Positions 1 to 10,283 of a DNA stretch of 64,000 nucleotides are shown one piece after another. Each line of letters begins with the position of its first letter. Position 1 is the first letter of the stretch. Below the pieces are notes generated by a model. The model worked only from the letters and a program-made list of their open reading frames with translations. It had not been told where the DNA came from and did no database searches. The translations under genes and the position numbers were made by a program. Where the stretch lies: positions 488,501-552,500 of the forward strand of contig JAOTOL010001567.1 of NCBI GenBank assembly GCA_034440575.1, in the 5' to 3' direction. Source of the DNA: Imbricaverruca yamaguchii. Its lineage: Eukaryota > Arthropoda > Thecostraca > Neoverrucidae.

Positions 1-553
1 GCTTCCACTGTCCCACCGAGGCCGAGTACCGGCAGATGACCATCAGGAGTAAGCTTCCACTGTCCCACCGAGGCCGAGTACCGGCAGATGACCATCAGGA
101 GTAGGAGCTTCCACTGTCCCACCGAGGCCGAGTACCGGCAGATGACCATCAGGAGTAAGCTTCCACTGTCCCACCGAGGCCGAGTACGAACCGGCAGATG
201 ACCATCAGGAGTAAGCTTCCACTGTCCCACCGAGGCCGAGTACCGGCAGATGACCATCAGGAGTAAGCTTCCACTGTCCCACCGAGGCCGAGTACCGGCA
301 GAAGTACCGGCAGATGACCATCAGGAGTAAGCTTCCACTGTCCCACCGAGGCCGAGTACCGGCAGATGACCATCAGGAGTAAGCTTCCACTGTCCCACCG
401 AGGCCGAGTACCGGCATCCGAGTACCGGCAGATGACCATCAGGAGTAAGCTTCCACTGTCCCACCGAGGCCGAGTACCGGCAGATGACCATCAGGAGTAA
501 GCTTCCACTGTCCCACCGAGGCCGAGTACCGGCAGATGACCATAAGGAGTAAG
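1..553 (+). repeat. GGPS1: Tandem array of GGPS1 exon end plus donor (about 10 copies, 52-bp unit)
   Basis: The unit reads through codons for CPTEAEYRQMTIR and then A|GTAAGC, a perfect splice donor. It is mostly coding sequence from the end of the GGPS1 exon that precedes 2355. Copies are near identical, with small insertions at about 97-101, 187-190, 301-305 and 417-420. The window opens inside the array, so the authentic exon may be the first copy seen or lie upstream. The 52-bp unit is not a multiple of three. Confidence 0.85.
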
Positions 554-613
554 CCGCATGGCCGACGCAGTCGATGCACGCCCCCCCCGCAGTCAGGGGT
601 AGGCAGTGGCTGG

Positions 614-667
614 ATGGGCGCTGTGTGACCAACGCAGTCGATGCGCCCGTAAGCCCAAATAACCAGC
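614..667 (+). mobile_element. Micro-retroposon (54 bp) with 14-bp TSD
   Basis: TSD TAGGCAGTGGCTGG occurs at 600-613 and 668-681. The insert contains the GGGCGCTGTGTGACC...GCGCCC hairpin and the tail AAGCCCAAATAACCAG. Confidence 0.85.
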
Positions 668-1426
668 TAGGCAGTGGCTGGCAAGCTGTTGCTCCCTGAC
701 CGGCATGCACCAGCTTCGTGAGGCGACGTTTTTTTTCGGGTAGGTCTTCGGGCCGACTGTTGATTTTGTACGTCACGTGTATTTTGCTTTTGCCCGCAAC
801 ACACGCATGCCCAGTTTTGCTGGCTACGCCTTTATCTTTCCATGCATCCGTCCATTTCTCTTCACTCCTTTGATTGCCCCTTTGATCGCTAAGAATACAT
901 AGGAGCCCTCGGTATAGTTGTATATAATTAGTTGTATTCTACTTCTGAATATCGTTGTGCGTCGTTTGGACTAGTAAGGGCACGACTGAATCATAGGTAG
1001 AGAGGCATTGCTTCTCGTAACGCCGGCCATCGCATCACAATGTAAGTTTGATGTGGTGTAATAAGATGATCTCCAGTCCCACTCCCATGGCTACCAAGAA
1101 AACAGTTGCTTTTCACTCCAGTAGTTATGTCTCGTCGTGATTCTTTCCTTCAGGTAGAGGAAGTAATACTCGATCTTCTACTGTGGGAAAAAGACATTTC
1201 ATTGCATCACTATGTTCGGACTGTGAATAATTTCAGGATTGTGTATTGCTTATTCAACAAGGTAGATGAAAAATGCTACGGCAGAATATGTTTTATTAAC
1301 TGAACAGAACATCTTGCATCATAATACTGTTAATCTGTTTTTCAACCTTCACGGGAAGCTTCTGTTGGTGTTTGCCAGTTGTGATTGTCAAGTTGTCCCT
1401 TTGCCGTTCGCTAATCTCATTGTCAG

Positions 1427-1465
1427 TCAGTTTGTTATTTGGGCTTCAGGGCGCAGCGACCAGAG
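1427..1465 (-). mobile_element. Micro-retroposon (39 bp) with 14-bp TSD
   Basis: TSD AATCTCATTGTCAG at 413 bp into the line of 1001 onward, that is 1413-1426, recurs at 1466-1479 with one change. The insert is TCAGTTTGTTATTTGGGC followed by TTCAGGGCGCAGCGACC, the reverse of the shared tail. Confidence 0.75.
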
Positions 1466-1635
1466 AATCTCACTGTCAGCATTTTGTGCGGGAGGGGCAT
1501 GCTGTTTTTGATTTTTCCGCGACTGAATATCTGTACGAGTATTTCAATATCGCAGGGAGTTTGCTGGTGAAGTTTATCAACAGCGAAGTTCTGCAAGGCT
1601 AGTGAGTGACGTAATTTTGGATACGATTTTCGTGC

Positions 1636-1810
1636 GGGGATGACTAGTCTAGGGGTAAGTTGCTCGTCTCACAATCGTACGGTTGTGGGTTCGAGTCTCA
1701 CCTGTCGCTACTCTTCGCCCGCGACCAATCGGCGTGAGAGATTGGCGATGCAACATGACTCAACGGTCGATGTGTCGCAAAACCAATAACCAATAACCAA
1801 CTAACCAACA
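1636..1810 (+). mobile_element. SINE-A, tRNA-derived
   Basis: The head is tRNA-like, with an A-box region CTAGTCTAGGGGTAAG and a B box GGGTTCGAGTCTCACC. The body CGCCCGCGACCAATCGGCGTG and the tail CAATAACCAACTAACCAAC match the other nine copies. The window's SINE-A family is defined from these copies. Confidence 0.88.
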
Positions 1811-2104
1811 ATTTTCAGGTATTGCTGCTGAGCTCGTGATAAAGTCGTAATTCGACCAGGTGAAGATGTCAGTGAGATTATTGAACTTCGAACAACCTAA
1901 GCGATGCACCATATCCATCTGGACAATTACTTATTAATAACGACCCGAAGTCTTCAAAATCATTCGAGGTGCGCCACGTACACAATCCACCATTCAAAAG
2001 TCCATTTTTGTAGCCTGAAAAGCTACGTTAGTTCGGTGGCTTCGCTTGGTCACTCAGTACCGCTGAATGAAGTGACAGCAGACAGGCGGTGTGCTCCCGT
2101 CGGT

Positions 2105-2365
2105 GTGTGACGTGTGTGACGTCACCGGAGACGGGCGGCCTGCTCTGATTAGTTGGCCTGTGACGTCACCACAGACGGGAAGTAGCCTCTCTGATTGGTT
2201 AGTGTGTGACGTCACCAGAGACGGGCGGCCTGTTGTGATTGGTTGGTGTGCGACGTCACCAGAGACGGGCGGCCTGTTGTGATTGGTTGGTGTGTGTGTG
2301 ACGTCACCAGAGACGGGCGGCCTCTTCTGATTGGTTGGTGTGTGATGTCACCAGAGACGGGCGGC
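2105..2365 (+). repeat. GGPS1: Tandem array of acceptor plus exon start (about 5-6 copies, 42-46 bp)
   Basis: The unit contains GACGTCACCAG followed by AGACGGGCGGCC, which is the acceptor and first bases of the GGPS1 exon at 2355. After the exon-like start each decoy runs into GTTGTGATTGGTTGG rather than the coding TATTCGGACTGG. Copies vary slightly, for example TCACCGGAG and TCACCACAG, so some decoys have lost the consensus. Confidence 0.85.
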
Positions 2366-2494
2366 CTATTCGGACTGGCGACACGACTGATGCAGCTGTT
2401 CTCCAACTGCGAGTACGACTTCATCAAGCTGTCCAGCACGCTGGGACTCTACTTCCAGATCCGCGACGACTACGCCAACCTCTGTCTCCAGGAG
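2355..2494 (+). CDS. GGPS1: GGPS1 exon with second Asp-rich motif
   Basis: The acceptor is TCACCAG| at 2354 and the donor GAG|GTAGGC at 2494. The exon begins with two bases that complete a lysine codon from the previous exon, then encodes 46 residues from TGGLFG to the DDYAN motif and CLQE. The DDxxN signature is the second metal-binding motif of trans-prenyltransferases. The sequence before the acceptor has no clear polypyrimidine tract because it is the last copy of a tandem repeat. Confidence 0.92.
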
Positions 2495-5400
2495 GTAGGC
2501 CACTGTGTGACCGAAGCAGTCGAAGCGCCCCTAAGCGCAAATAACAAACCCAGGAGGTAGGCCATGAGTAGTGATCGTGACCACCAGCAGCTCCTGGGAA
2601 TCTGCACCCGTGGGGACGATTGTGTTGTGAGTTCGAGTCTCGAAAATCGAAAGGTTGTGGGTTCGAGTCTCACCTGTCGCTACTCTTCGCCCGCGACCAA
2701 TCGGCGTGAGAGATTGGCGACGCTACATGACTCAACGGTCGACGTGTCGTAAAAACAATAACCACCAACCACCACCAATCTGCACCCACGCAACACCAAT
2801 GTGATATTCGCGCGAGAGATTCGTTCTCCGTGGTTGAAGTATGTGATGCGGCATTGCGCACCGTGTTGCGGTGTTGTGATATCGAATGCTGACAACTGGT
2901 CACTGACATTTTGACGGGCTGGTCAAACGTGATGACTAATGTGTAGCTGAGACACACTGCAAAGGCACGCAGCTGAGTTAGATGTCGCATACAGTAACAC
3001 CTCTTGCGCTTTGTCATGAGATGGGGACACATTGTAAAGGCACGTAGCTGAGTTAGATGCTGCATACAGTAACACCTCTTTGCGTTTTGTCATGAGATGC
3101 GAATGTTTGCCAGGATCAAATCAGATGTTGTTTTTTGTCTGTTTTCTCTGCATCTTATTACATTTTCAACACACCCAACGGTAGTAACTTTAATGCACGC
3201 TTTCATCAGCTCAGCTGGGCCCTAACGAGCATGACAATAATTTCGAATACTGTCACAGGCTTTAACACATGTTTGATGCTTTAACGCATGCTTTAACGCA
3301 TGTTTGATCCCGCATAAGCTCACCGTGATATGCAATCGTTCGTGTCAGCATTTTGTCGGCCTTCGCTCTTTCGAACAATCAGGGCATCTGATTATTTTGA
3401 CAAAAGTCAGCAGTTAGTAGATATCGGTACAGTTTATTTGTTTCTTTATTGGTTGGTTCACGACAAACTTTATACACATTCACGGCTAATGGCGCCGCCC
3501 ACACTGTTTCGCCGGTGGGCCGCGGGATTGGGAAATGTCCTGAGTGGCGCTAGAGTCGAACCCGGGACCTTTGGTACTCACAGCCCGACACCTTAACCAC
3601 TCGGCCATCCCCGCGCCAGATATCGGTACAGAGGATCCTGATTGGTTATGATACTTTCTTGGTCCGCCTGGTTATGATACTTTCTTGGTCTGCCTGGTTA
3701 TGATACCTTCTTGGTCTGCCTGGTTATGATACCTTCTCGGTCTGCCTGGTTATGATACCTTCTTGGTCTGCCTGGTTATGATACTTTCTCGGTCTGCCTG
3801 GTTATGATACCTTCTTGGTCTGCCTGGTTATGATACCTTCTTGGTCTGCCTGGTTATGATACTTTCTCGGTCTGCCTGGTTATGATACCTTCTTGGTCTG
3901 CCTGGTTATGATACTTTCTCGGTCTGCCTGGTTATGATCCTTCTTGGTCTGCCTGGTTATGATACCTTCTTGGTCTGCCTGGTTATGATACTTTCTCGGT
4001 CTGCCTGGTTATGATACCTTCTTGGTCGGTCTGGGATCCTTCTGCCGGCGGGTGGAAGATTATTACAGCTGCATCAGCTGCTTCCGGACATGTCTCAATC
4101 GGGGTGATAACGTTTCCATAGTATACACACGGGTTTCTCCCTCCCCATCCACTCGCCCACACGCACATGCATAAGTGATCGTCTCTTCTTACGAGCCAAT
4201 GTCTGGTTGGTTGGTTGGTTATTGGTTTTACATGTAGCGTCGCCAATCTCTCGCGCCGATTGGTCGCGGGCGAAGAGTAGCGACAGGTGAGACTCGAACC
4301 CACAACATGTCGATTGTGAGACGAGCAACGTACCCCTAGACCACTCGTCCCCTTACGAGCGAATGTGAAAATTTGTCTGGCAGTGATGAGTTGACAGCAT
4401 GCCGTGGGCGTTGTCCATCATTTTGCCATTTTGCCAAGAGATTTCAATGACTGGTCGGTTGTAGGCTGTGTCCTGGCATCATGGTGCCAGGCTCAGCTTT
4501 CTGAGCGCTCGGTACCCTACTGCCTGGGTGTACAGCACCCAACTTCCTGTCCTGCATGTACGGTGTCCAGCTTCCTGGGTGCATAGTACCAAACATTTTG
4601 GGTATGCGATGTCCAGCTTCCTTCAAGCACATCGCCAAACATCCTAGATGTTCAGTTTCCTAGTTTATGAGTGCACGTTGCCCAAGTTTTGAGTGCGCGG
4701 TATCCGTTTTTTGAGCGCGTGGTACTCAATTGCCCGGAAACACCACACCGAACTCAGCTGACGCGCGGGGACGAGTAGCCTAGGGGTAAGTCGCTCGTCT
4801 CACAATCGGAAGGTTGTGGGTTCGAATCTCACCTGTCGCTACTCTTCGCCCGCGACCAATCGGCGTGAGAGATTGGCGACGCTACATGACTCAACGGTCG
4901 ATGTGTCGTAAAACCAATAACCAACCAATCAGCCGACGCACGGTACACAGTCTTATTTACGTCATTGAATGTATAGTAAATGCACCGGACAGGCTGCAGT
5001 ACAATTGTGCAACGTTGGCTCGTGCCGTGAGAGCTACGCCGAGCCCGTTTCCGCCCGGCAGTACACATAGAGTAAGAGCTACGCCGAGCCAGTTTCCACC
5101 CGGCAGTACACGGAGAGTAAGAGCTACGCCGAGCCTGTTTCCACCCGGCAGTACACGGAGAGTAAGAGCTACGCCGAGCCTGTTTCCACCCGGCAGTACA
5201 CGGAGAGTAAGAGCTACGCCGAGCCTGTTTCCACCCGGCAGTACACGGAGAGTAAGAGCTACGCCGAGCCTGTTTCCACTCGGCAGTACACGGAGAGTAA
5301 GAGCTACGCGGAGGACCTGACGGAGGGCAAGTTCAACTTCCCGTGCATCCACGCCATCAGCAGTCGACCGGACGACACCAGGGTGATCAGCATCATCAGA

Positions 5401-8400
5401 CAGCGCACCACCGACATCGAGGTAGCTATACTGCACGTGATGACACGTAAACGACACGGGACCGCGTCCACACATCGTCAAAACGTTGCGTCATTGAAAT
5501 ATCGCTGGCGGTTGCAAGGGCATCGCATCACATATTCGGGCTACGTTGTGACATATCTGGCCACATTATGACATATATCGCTACATTATCACATATCAGG
5601 GTACGTTTTCACACATATGGGTACGTTATCACATATCGGGCTACTTTATCACATCGGGATACGTTGAGACATCTGGCTACATTATGACATCTCGCTACGT
5701 TATCACATCGGGATACATCTTCACACATCTGGCTACGTTGTCACGTAGCAGGCTTCGTTGTGGCATATCGAGCTTCGTTATCATATCAGGCTTCGTTAAC
5801 ACATATCGGGCTCGGCTGTCACATATCGGGCTACGTCAGCACATATCAGGCTTCGCTATCACATATCGGGATTCGTAAATTGCACGTTCCACATCGTCGC
5901 GACGTTTTACCCCGAGACGACGTGAGATAGTCAGCCAAGGTCACGTGGGGGTAACGTCACGAATCGGGAGCAACGTTGTCCCACGTGGGTATAGCGTGGC
6001 ACGTACTCGTGCACATCTACGCATTGGGGATAAATTCAGGATTGCGCTTTGGATGAGCTAGCTCGGACCTCGCTCCGCGATAATTTGTCGGAATATAAGA
6101 CTGGCGATATTCGCACTCCGTTGATGGAGTTCGCGAGCAAGCAAAACGGTGACGGCTTGTCACACAACGAGCTCGAGCGTTCCAAGAGCCGACTTACAGA
6201 TACTGTGAAGTGTCCCCCAAATGAATAATCAATTAATCAATTATTGCGGTGGTTCGATGCCTTCAGTTTAAAAAAAACTGATCCGTGTCGTCTGCTCCCA
6301 GCCCATCACATTGCCCCGTTGATTGGTTGGTTATTTTGAGTTTTAGGGCGAGTTTTTCGGCCAGGTTTGGCCATTTAGCGCCTGTCACATTGCCTCGTCT
6401 GAATAGAGAAGTAATGCTTCTTTAAAAAAAGACACGTTCGCATGTTTTGACGACGGTTACCCTGGCCCAGGTGAAGAAGTACTGTATTAAGCTACTGAAG
6501 GAGTTTGGCTCGTTCGACTACACGCTGGAGACGCTCAAGTGTCTGGACCAGGAGGCGCGGGAGCAGATCCAGTCCCTAGGTATGTAACATGGGAGCAGAT
6601 CCAGTCCCTAGGTATGTAACATGGGACCAGGAGGCGCGGGAGCAGATCCAGTCCCTAGGTATGTAACATGGGAGCAGATCCAGTCCCTAGGTATGTAACA
6701 TGGGACCAGGAGGCGCGGGGAGCAGATCCAGTCCCTAGGTATGTAACATGGGGGAGCAGATCCAGTCCCTAGGTATGTAACATGGGACCAGGAGGCGGGA
6801 GCAGATCCAGTCCCTAGGTATGTAACATGGGACCAGGAGGCGCGGGAGCAGATCCAGTCCCTAGGTATGTAACATGGGAGCAGATCCAGTCCCTAGGTAT
6901 GTAACATGGGACCAGGAGGCGCGGGAGCAGATCCAGTCCCTAGGTATGTAACATGGGACCAGGAGGCGGGCGCGGAGCAGATCCAGTCCCTAGGTATGTA
7001 ACATGGGACCAGGAGGGGGGAGCAGATCCAGTCCCTAGGTATGTAACATGGGACCAGGAGGCGCGGGAGCAGATCCAGTCCCTAGGTATGTAACATGGGA
7101 CCAGGAGGGCGCGGGAGCAGATCCAGTCCCTAGGTATGTAACATGGGACCAGGAGGCGCGGGAGCAGATCCAGTCCCTAGGTATGTAACATGGGACCAGG
7201 AGGGCGGGAGATCCAGTCCCTAGGTATGTAACATGGGAGCAGATCCAGTCCCTAGGTATGTAACATGGGACCAGGAGGCGCGGGAGCAGATCAGTCCTGG
7301 AGGAGCAGATCCAGTCCCTAGGTATGTAACATGGGACCAGGAGGCGTATGTACATGGGAGCAGATCCAGTCCCTAGGTATGTAACATGGGACCAGGAGGC
7401 GCGGGAGCAGATCCAGTCCCTAGGTATGTAACATGGGACCAGGAGGCGCGGGAGCAGATCCAGTCCCTAGGTATGTAACATGGGACCAGGAGGCGCGGGA
7501 GCAGATCCAGTCCCTAGGTATGTAACATGGGACCAGGAGGCGCGGGAGCAGATCCAGTCCCTAGGTATGTAACATGGGACCAGGAGGCGCGGGAGGAGCA
7601 ATGTACGGGAGCAGATCCAGTCCCTAGGTATGTAACATGGGACCAGGAGGCGCGGGGCGATCAGCAGATCCAGTCCCTAGGTATGTAACATGGGACCAGG
7701 AGGCGCGGGAGCAGATCCAGTCCCTAGGTATGTAACATGGGACCAGGAGGCGGGAGCAGATCCAGTCCCTAGGTATGTAACATGGGAGCAGATCCAGTCC
7801 CTAGGTATGTAACATGGGACCAGGAGGCGCGGGAGCAGATCCAGTCCCTAGGTATGTAACATGGGACCAGGAGGCGGAGCAGATCCAGTCCCTAGGTATG
7901 TAACAGGAAAGGCGCGGGGCAAGATCCAGTCCAGGTATGTAACATGGGACCAGGAGGCGCGGGAGCAGATCCAGTCCCTAGGTATGTAACATGGGACCAG
8001 GAGGCGCGGGAGCAGATCCAGTCCCTAGGTATGTAACATGGGGAGCAGATCCAGTCCCTAGGTATGTAACATGGGACCAGGAGGCGCGGGGAGCAGATCC
8101 AGTCCCTAGGTATGTAACATGGGACCAGGAGGCGCGGGAGCAGATCCAGTCCCTAGGTATGTAACATGGGACCAGGAGGGGCGGGAGCAGATCCAGTCCC
8201 TAGGTATGTAACATGGGACCGGGAGCAGATCCAGTCCCTAGGTAATGTAACATGGGACCAGGAGGCGCGGGAGCAGATCCAGTCCTTAGGTATGTAACAT
8301 GGGACCAGGAGGCGCAGGGAGCAGATCCAGTCCCTAGGTATGTAACATGGGACCAGGAGGCGCGGGAGCAGTCCTGGGAGGGAGCAGATCCAGTCCCTAG

Positions 8401-10020
8401 GTATGTAACATGGGACCAGGAGGGCGGGAGCAGATCCAGTCCCTAGGTATGTAACATGGGACCAGGAGGCGCGGGAGCAGATCCAGTCCCTAGGTATGTA
8501 ACATGGGACCAGGAGGCGCGGGAGCAGATCCAGTCCCTAGGTATGTAACATGGGAGCAGATCCAGTCCCTAGGTATGTAACATGGGACCAGGAGGCGCGG
8601 GAGCAGATCCAGTCCCTAGGTATGTAACATGGGACCAGGAGGCGCGGGAGCAGATCCAGTCCCTAGGTATGTAACATGGGAGCAGATCCAGTCCCTAGGT
8701 ATGTAACTTGGGACCAGGAGGCGCGGGAGCAGATCCAGTCCCTAGGTATGTAACATGGGACCAGGAGTAGGTGTAACATGGGAGCAGATCCAGTCCCTAG
8801 GTATGTAACATGGGACCAGGAGGCGCGGGAGCAGATCCAGTCCCTAGGTATGTAACATGGGACCAGGAGGCGCGGGAGCAGATCCAGTCCCTAGGTATGT
8901 AACATGGGACCAGGAGGCGCGGGAGCAGATCCAGTCCCTAGGTATGTAACATGGGACCAGGAGGCGCGGGAGCAGATCCAGTCCCTAGGTATGTAACATG
9001 GGACCAGGAGGCGCGGGAGCAGATCCAGTCCCTAGGTATGTAACATGGGACCAGGAGGCGCGGGAGCAGATCCAGTCCCTAGGTATGTAACATGGGACCA
9101 GGAGGCGCGGGAGCAGATCCAGTCCCTAGGTATGTAACATGGGACCAGAGGTCCAGTCCCTGGTATGTAACTGGGACCAGGAGGCGGGAGCAGATCCAGT
9201 CCCTAGGTATGTAACATGGGACCAGGAGGCGCGGGAGCAGATCCAGTCCCTAGGTATGTAACATGGGACCAGGAGGCGCGGGAGCAGATCCAGTCCCTAG
9301 GTATGTAACATGGGAGCAGATCCAGTCCCTAGGTATGTAACTTGGGACCAGGAGGCGCGGGAGCAGATCCAGTCCCTAGGTATGTAACATGGGACCAGGA
9401 GGCGCGGGAGCAGATCCAGTCCCTAGGTATGTAACATGGGACCAGGAGGCGCGGGAGCAGATCCAGTCCCTAGGTATGTAACATGGGACCAGGAGGCGGG
9501 AGCAGATCCAGTCCCTAGGTATGTAAATGGGGCAGGAGCAGATCCAGTCCCTAGGTATGTAACATGGGACCAGGAGGCGCGGGAGCAGATCCAGTCCCTA
9601 GGTATGTAACATGGGAGCAGATCCAGTCCCTAGGTATGTAACATGGGACCAGGAGGCGCGGGAGCAGATCCAGTCCCTAGGTATGTAACATGGGACCAGG
9701 AGGCGCGGGAGCAGATCCATTCCCTAGGTATGTAACATGGGAGCAGATCCAGTCCCTAGGTATGCAACATGGGGTCAGGAGGCATGGAAGCAGATCCAGT
9801 CTAGGTGTCTAGTCCTGGGCAGTGCTTAGGCTTTTAAGGGATTTGTGCTGTTTGTTGAGCTGTAACAGATAGAGATGAGTTGAAACTGGCAAGCAGCGAG
9901 AGCGAAGTCTCATGTGGTGCTGCGACGAGGCCCGGCTCTCCAGATCAGCCGTCGTCTCTTCCGTTTTCAGGTGGCAACCCACAGCTGGAAGCGGTTCTGA
10001 ACTCGCTCAGGGTGTGGTGA
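2355..10020 (+). CDS. GGPS1: Geranylgeranyl diphosphate synthase, C-terminal part (spliced, 5' exons outside window)
   Basis: This enzyme condenses farnesyl diphosphate with isopentenyl diphosphate to make the C20 prenyl donor for protein prenylation; it is normally cytosolic. Four exons are joined here: 2355-2494, 5287-5421, 6471-6579 and 9971-10020, giving about 144 residues to a TGA at 10018-10020. All junctions are GT-AG and the phases match. The segment TGGLFGLA, the second aspartate-rich motif in FQIRDDYANL, the block EDLTEGKFNFP, and the end GGNPQLEAVL follow the animal GGPS1 order. The preceding exon end is recognisable in the array at 1-553 (CPTEAEYRQM) and joins in phase, giving a lysine codon split A|AG. 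The C-terminus stops soon after GGNPQLEAVLNSLRVW and is shorter than the human tail. Every intron is inflated by tandem repeats, several built from its own splice junctions. Identity is secure; which upstream copy of the preceding exon is genuine cannot be told from this window. Confidence 0.93.
2503..2549 (+). mobile_element. Micro-retroposon (47 bp) whose TSD duplicates a splice donor
   Basis: The perfect 15-bp TSD CCAGGAGGTAGGCCA lies at 2488-2502 and 2550-2564. It spans the GGPS1 exon end and donor (CAGGAG|GTAGGC), so the insertion created a second copy of the donor 62 bp downstream. The insert has the usual GCGCCCCTAAGCGCAAATAAC tail. Confidence 0.88.
2612..2776 (+). mobile_element. SINE-A, tRNA-derived, altered head
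   Basis: The body and tail match the family. The head carries a second GTTCGAGTCTC, so the B-box region appears partly duplicated. TSD AATCTGCACCCGT flanks it on the left and AATCTGCACCCAC on the right. Confidence 0.85.
2950..3102 (+). repeat. Two-copy tandem repeat, about 78 bp
   Basis: AAAGGCACG(C/T)AGCTGAG then TTAGATG, GCATACAGTAACACCTC and TTTGTCATGAGATG occur twice in a row in GGPS1 intron 2495-5286. Confidence 0.88.
3433..3617 (-). mobile_element. SINE-B, tRNA-derived (class II-like head)
   Basis: On the minus strand it starts GGCGCGGGGATGGCCGAGTG, which looks like the head of a tRNA with a long variable arm (Leu/Ser type), and carries the B box CCCGGGTTCGACTC. The body CCCACCGGCGAAACAGTG is shared with three other copies. 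The TSD AGATATCGGTACAG is perfect at 3419-3432 and 3618-3631. Confidence 0.88.
3641..4030. repeat. Minisatellite, 26-bp unit, about 15 copies
   Basis: The unit is close to GGTTATGATACTTTCTTGG followed by TCTGCCT, with T/C changes between copies. It lies in the GGPS1 intron 2495-5286 and shows no link to an exon boundary. Confidence 0.9.
4203..4351 (-). mobile_element. SINE-A, tRNA-derived
   Basis: It reads GGTTGGTTGGTTATTGG to CCACTCGTCCCC. TSD CTTACGAGCCAATGT at 4188-4202 recurs at 4352-4366 with one change. Confidence 0.88.
4767..4929 (+). mobile_element. SINE-A, tRNA-derived
   Basis: The full element runs from GGGGACGAGTAGCCTAGGGG to the tail AACCAATAACCAACCAAT. The flanks CAGCTGACGCGCG and CAGCCGACGCACGG are a slightly diverged TSD. 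Confidence 0.88.
5036..5300 (+). repeat. GGPS1: Tandem array of acceptor plus exon start (45-bp unit, 6 acceptors)
   Basis: Acceptors CGGCAG|TACAC occur at exact 45-bp steps, with exon-like starts at 5062, 5107, 5152, 5197, 5242 and the true exon at 5287. The four copies from 5107 to 5242 keep the exon's reading frame open and would encode the 15-residue repeat YTESKSYAEPVSTRQ. The first copy has a TAG in that frame (TAC ACA TAG). Confidence 0.9.
5287..5421 (+). CDS. GGPS1: GGPS1 exon YTESKSYAEDLTEGKF
   Basis: The exon has 45 codons in phase 0, from acceptor CGGCAG|TAC to donor GAG|GTAGCT. The product matches the GGPS1 segment that follows the second Asp-rich motif, including EDLTEGKF and IIRQRT. 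The first 25 bases are also present in five upstream tandem copies that carry the same acceptor. The real exon reads GCGGAG where the copies read GCCGAG. Confidence 0.93.
5523..5878. repeat. Degenerate minisatellite, about 18-20 bp unit
   Basis: Repeats resemble ATCACATATCGGGCTACGTT with many changes. The array lies about 100 bp after the GGPS1 donor at 5421. Confidence 0.75.
6320..6384 (-). mobile_element. Micro-retroposon (65 bp) with 14-bp TSD
   Basis: TSD TCACATTGCCCCGT at 6306-6319 recurs at 6385-6398 with one change. The insert starts GATTGGTTGGTTATTTTGAG, the reverse of the family tail. Confidence 0.78.
6471..6579 (+). CDS. GGPS1: GGPS1 exon VKKYCIKLLKEFGSFDYT
   Basis: The acceptor is CCTGGCCCAG|GTG and the donor CTAG|GTATGT. 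The exon is 109 bp and encodes 36 residues plus the first base of a glycine codon. It matches the KKYC...GSF(D/E)YT region of animal GGPS1. Its last 38 bases plus the donor are the seed of the huge array that follows. Confidence 0.93.
6550..9790 (+). repeat. GGPS1: Giant array of GGPS1 exon end plus donor (47- and 32-bp units, roughly 70-80 copies)
   Basis: Each unit contains GAGCAGATCCAGTCCCTAG from the end of the exon 6471-6579 plus its donor and intron start GTATGTAACATGG. Long units also carry GACCAGGAGGCGCGG from further inside the exon. Copies are almost identical, which suggests recent expansion or homogenisation. In the exon's frame the first donor is followed at once by TAA, so extension into the array would stop translation. 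Confidence 0.92.
9971..10020 (+). CDS. GGPS1: GGPS1 terminal exon
   Basis: The acceptor is CCGTTTTCAG|GTGGC. The exon completes the glycine codon and encodes GNPQLEAVLNSLRVW followed by TGA. The GGNP(E/Q)L motif is diagnostic for GGPS1. It is the only acceptor in this gene with a normal pyrimidine-rich lead, and it lies about 180 bp after the end of the giant array. Confidence 0.9.
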
Positions 10021-10164
10021 GGTCGGGTATTCAGACACAGCACCGTGGGATCGGCCCGATGTCGGCACAGTGTGGACATGTGCTCGCGCACCTGCGGCTG
10101 TCGGGTCGTCTGCGAATCGCTGCACCCGCCGAAAGATCGGCGCCGCCCGTCTCTTCGTCAGTGT

Positions 10165-10283
10165 CATTTGGCGGGAAGCTCGTCGTGTGGCGGGAAAGTC
10201 CCACATGTGGTTGGAAGCTCGACGTGTGGCGGGAAGCTCGCCATTTGGCGGGAAACTCGCCACGTGGCGGGAAGCTCGTGCAG
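10165..10283. repeat. Minisatellite GTGGCGGGAAGCTCG
   Basis: About seven imperfect 18-20 bp copies lie in the GGPS1 3' flank. Confidence 0.75.

Noticed and set aside
1636..1720. tRNA gene suggested by the A and B boxes.
   Set aside because: The same sequence occurs ten times with a shared non-tRNA body, tail and TSDs, and the cloverleaf is degraded. These are SINEs.
3500..3617. Leu/Ser-type tRNA gene on the minus strand.
   Set aside because: It is the head of SINE-B, with a perfect TSD around the whole element.
6550..9790. CRISPR-like or phage-like direct repeats.
   Set aside because: The units are exon end plus splice donor, without variable spacers.
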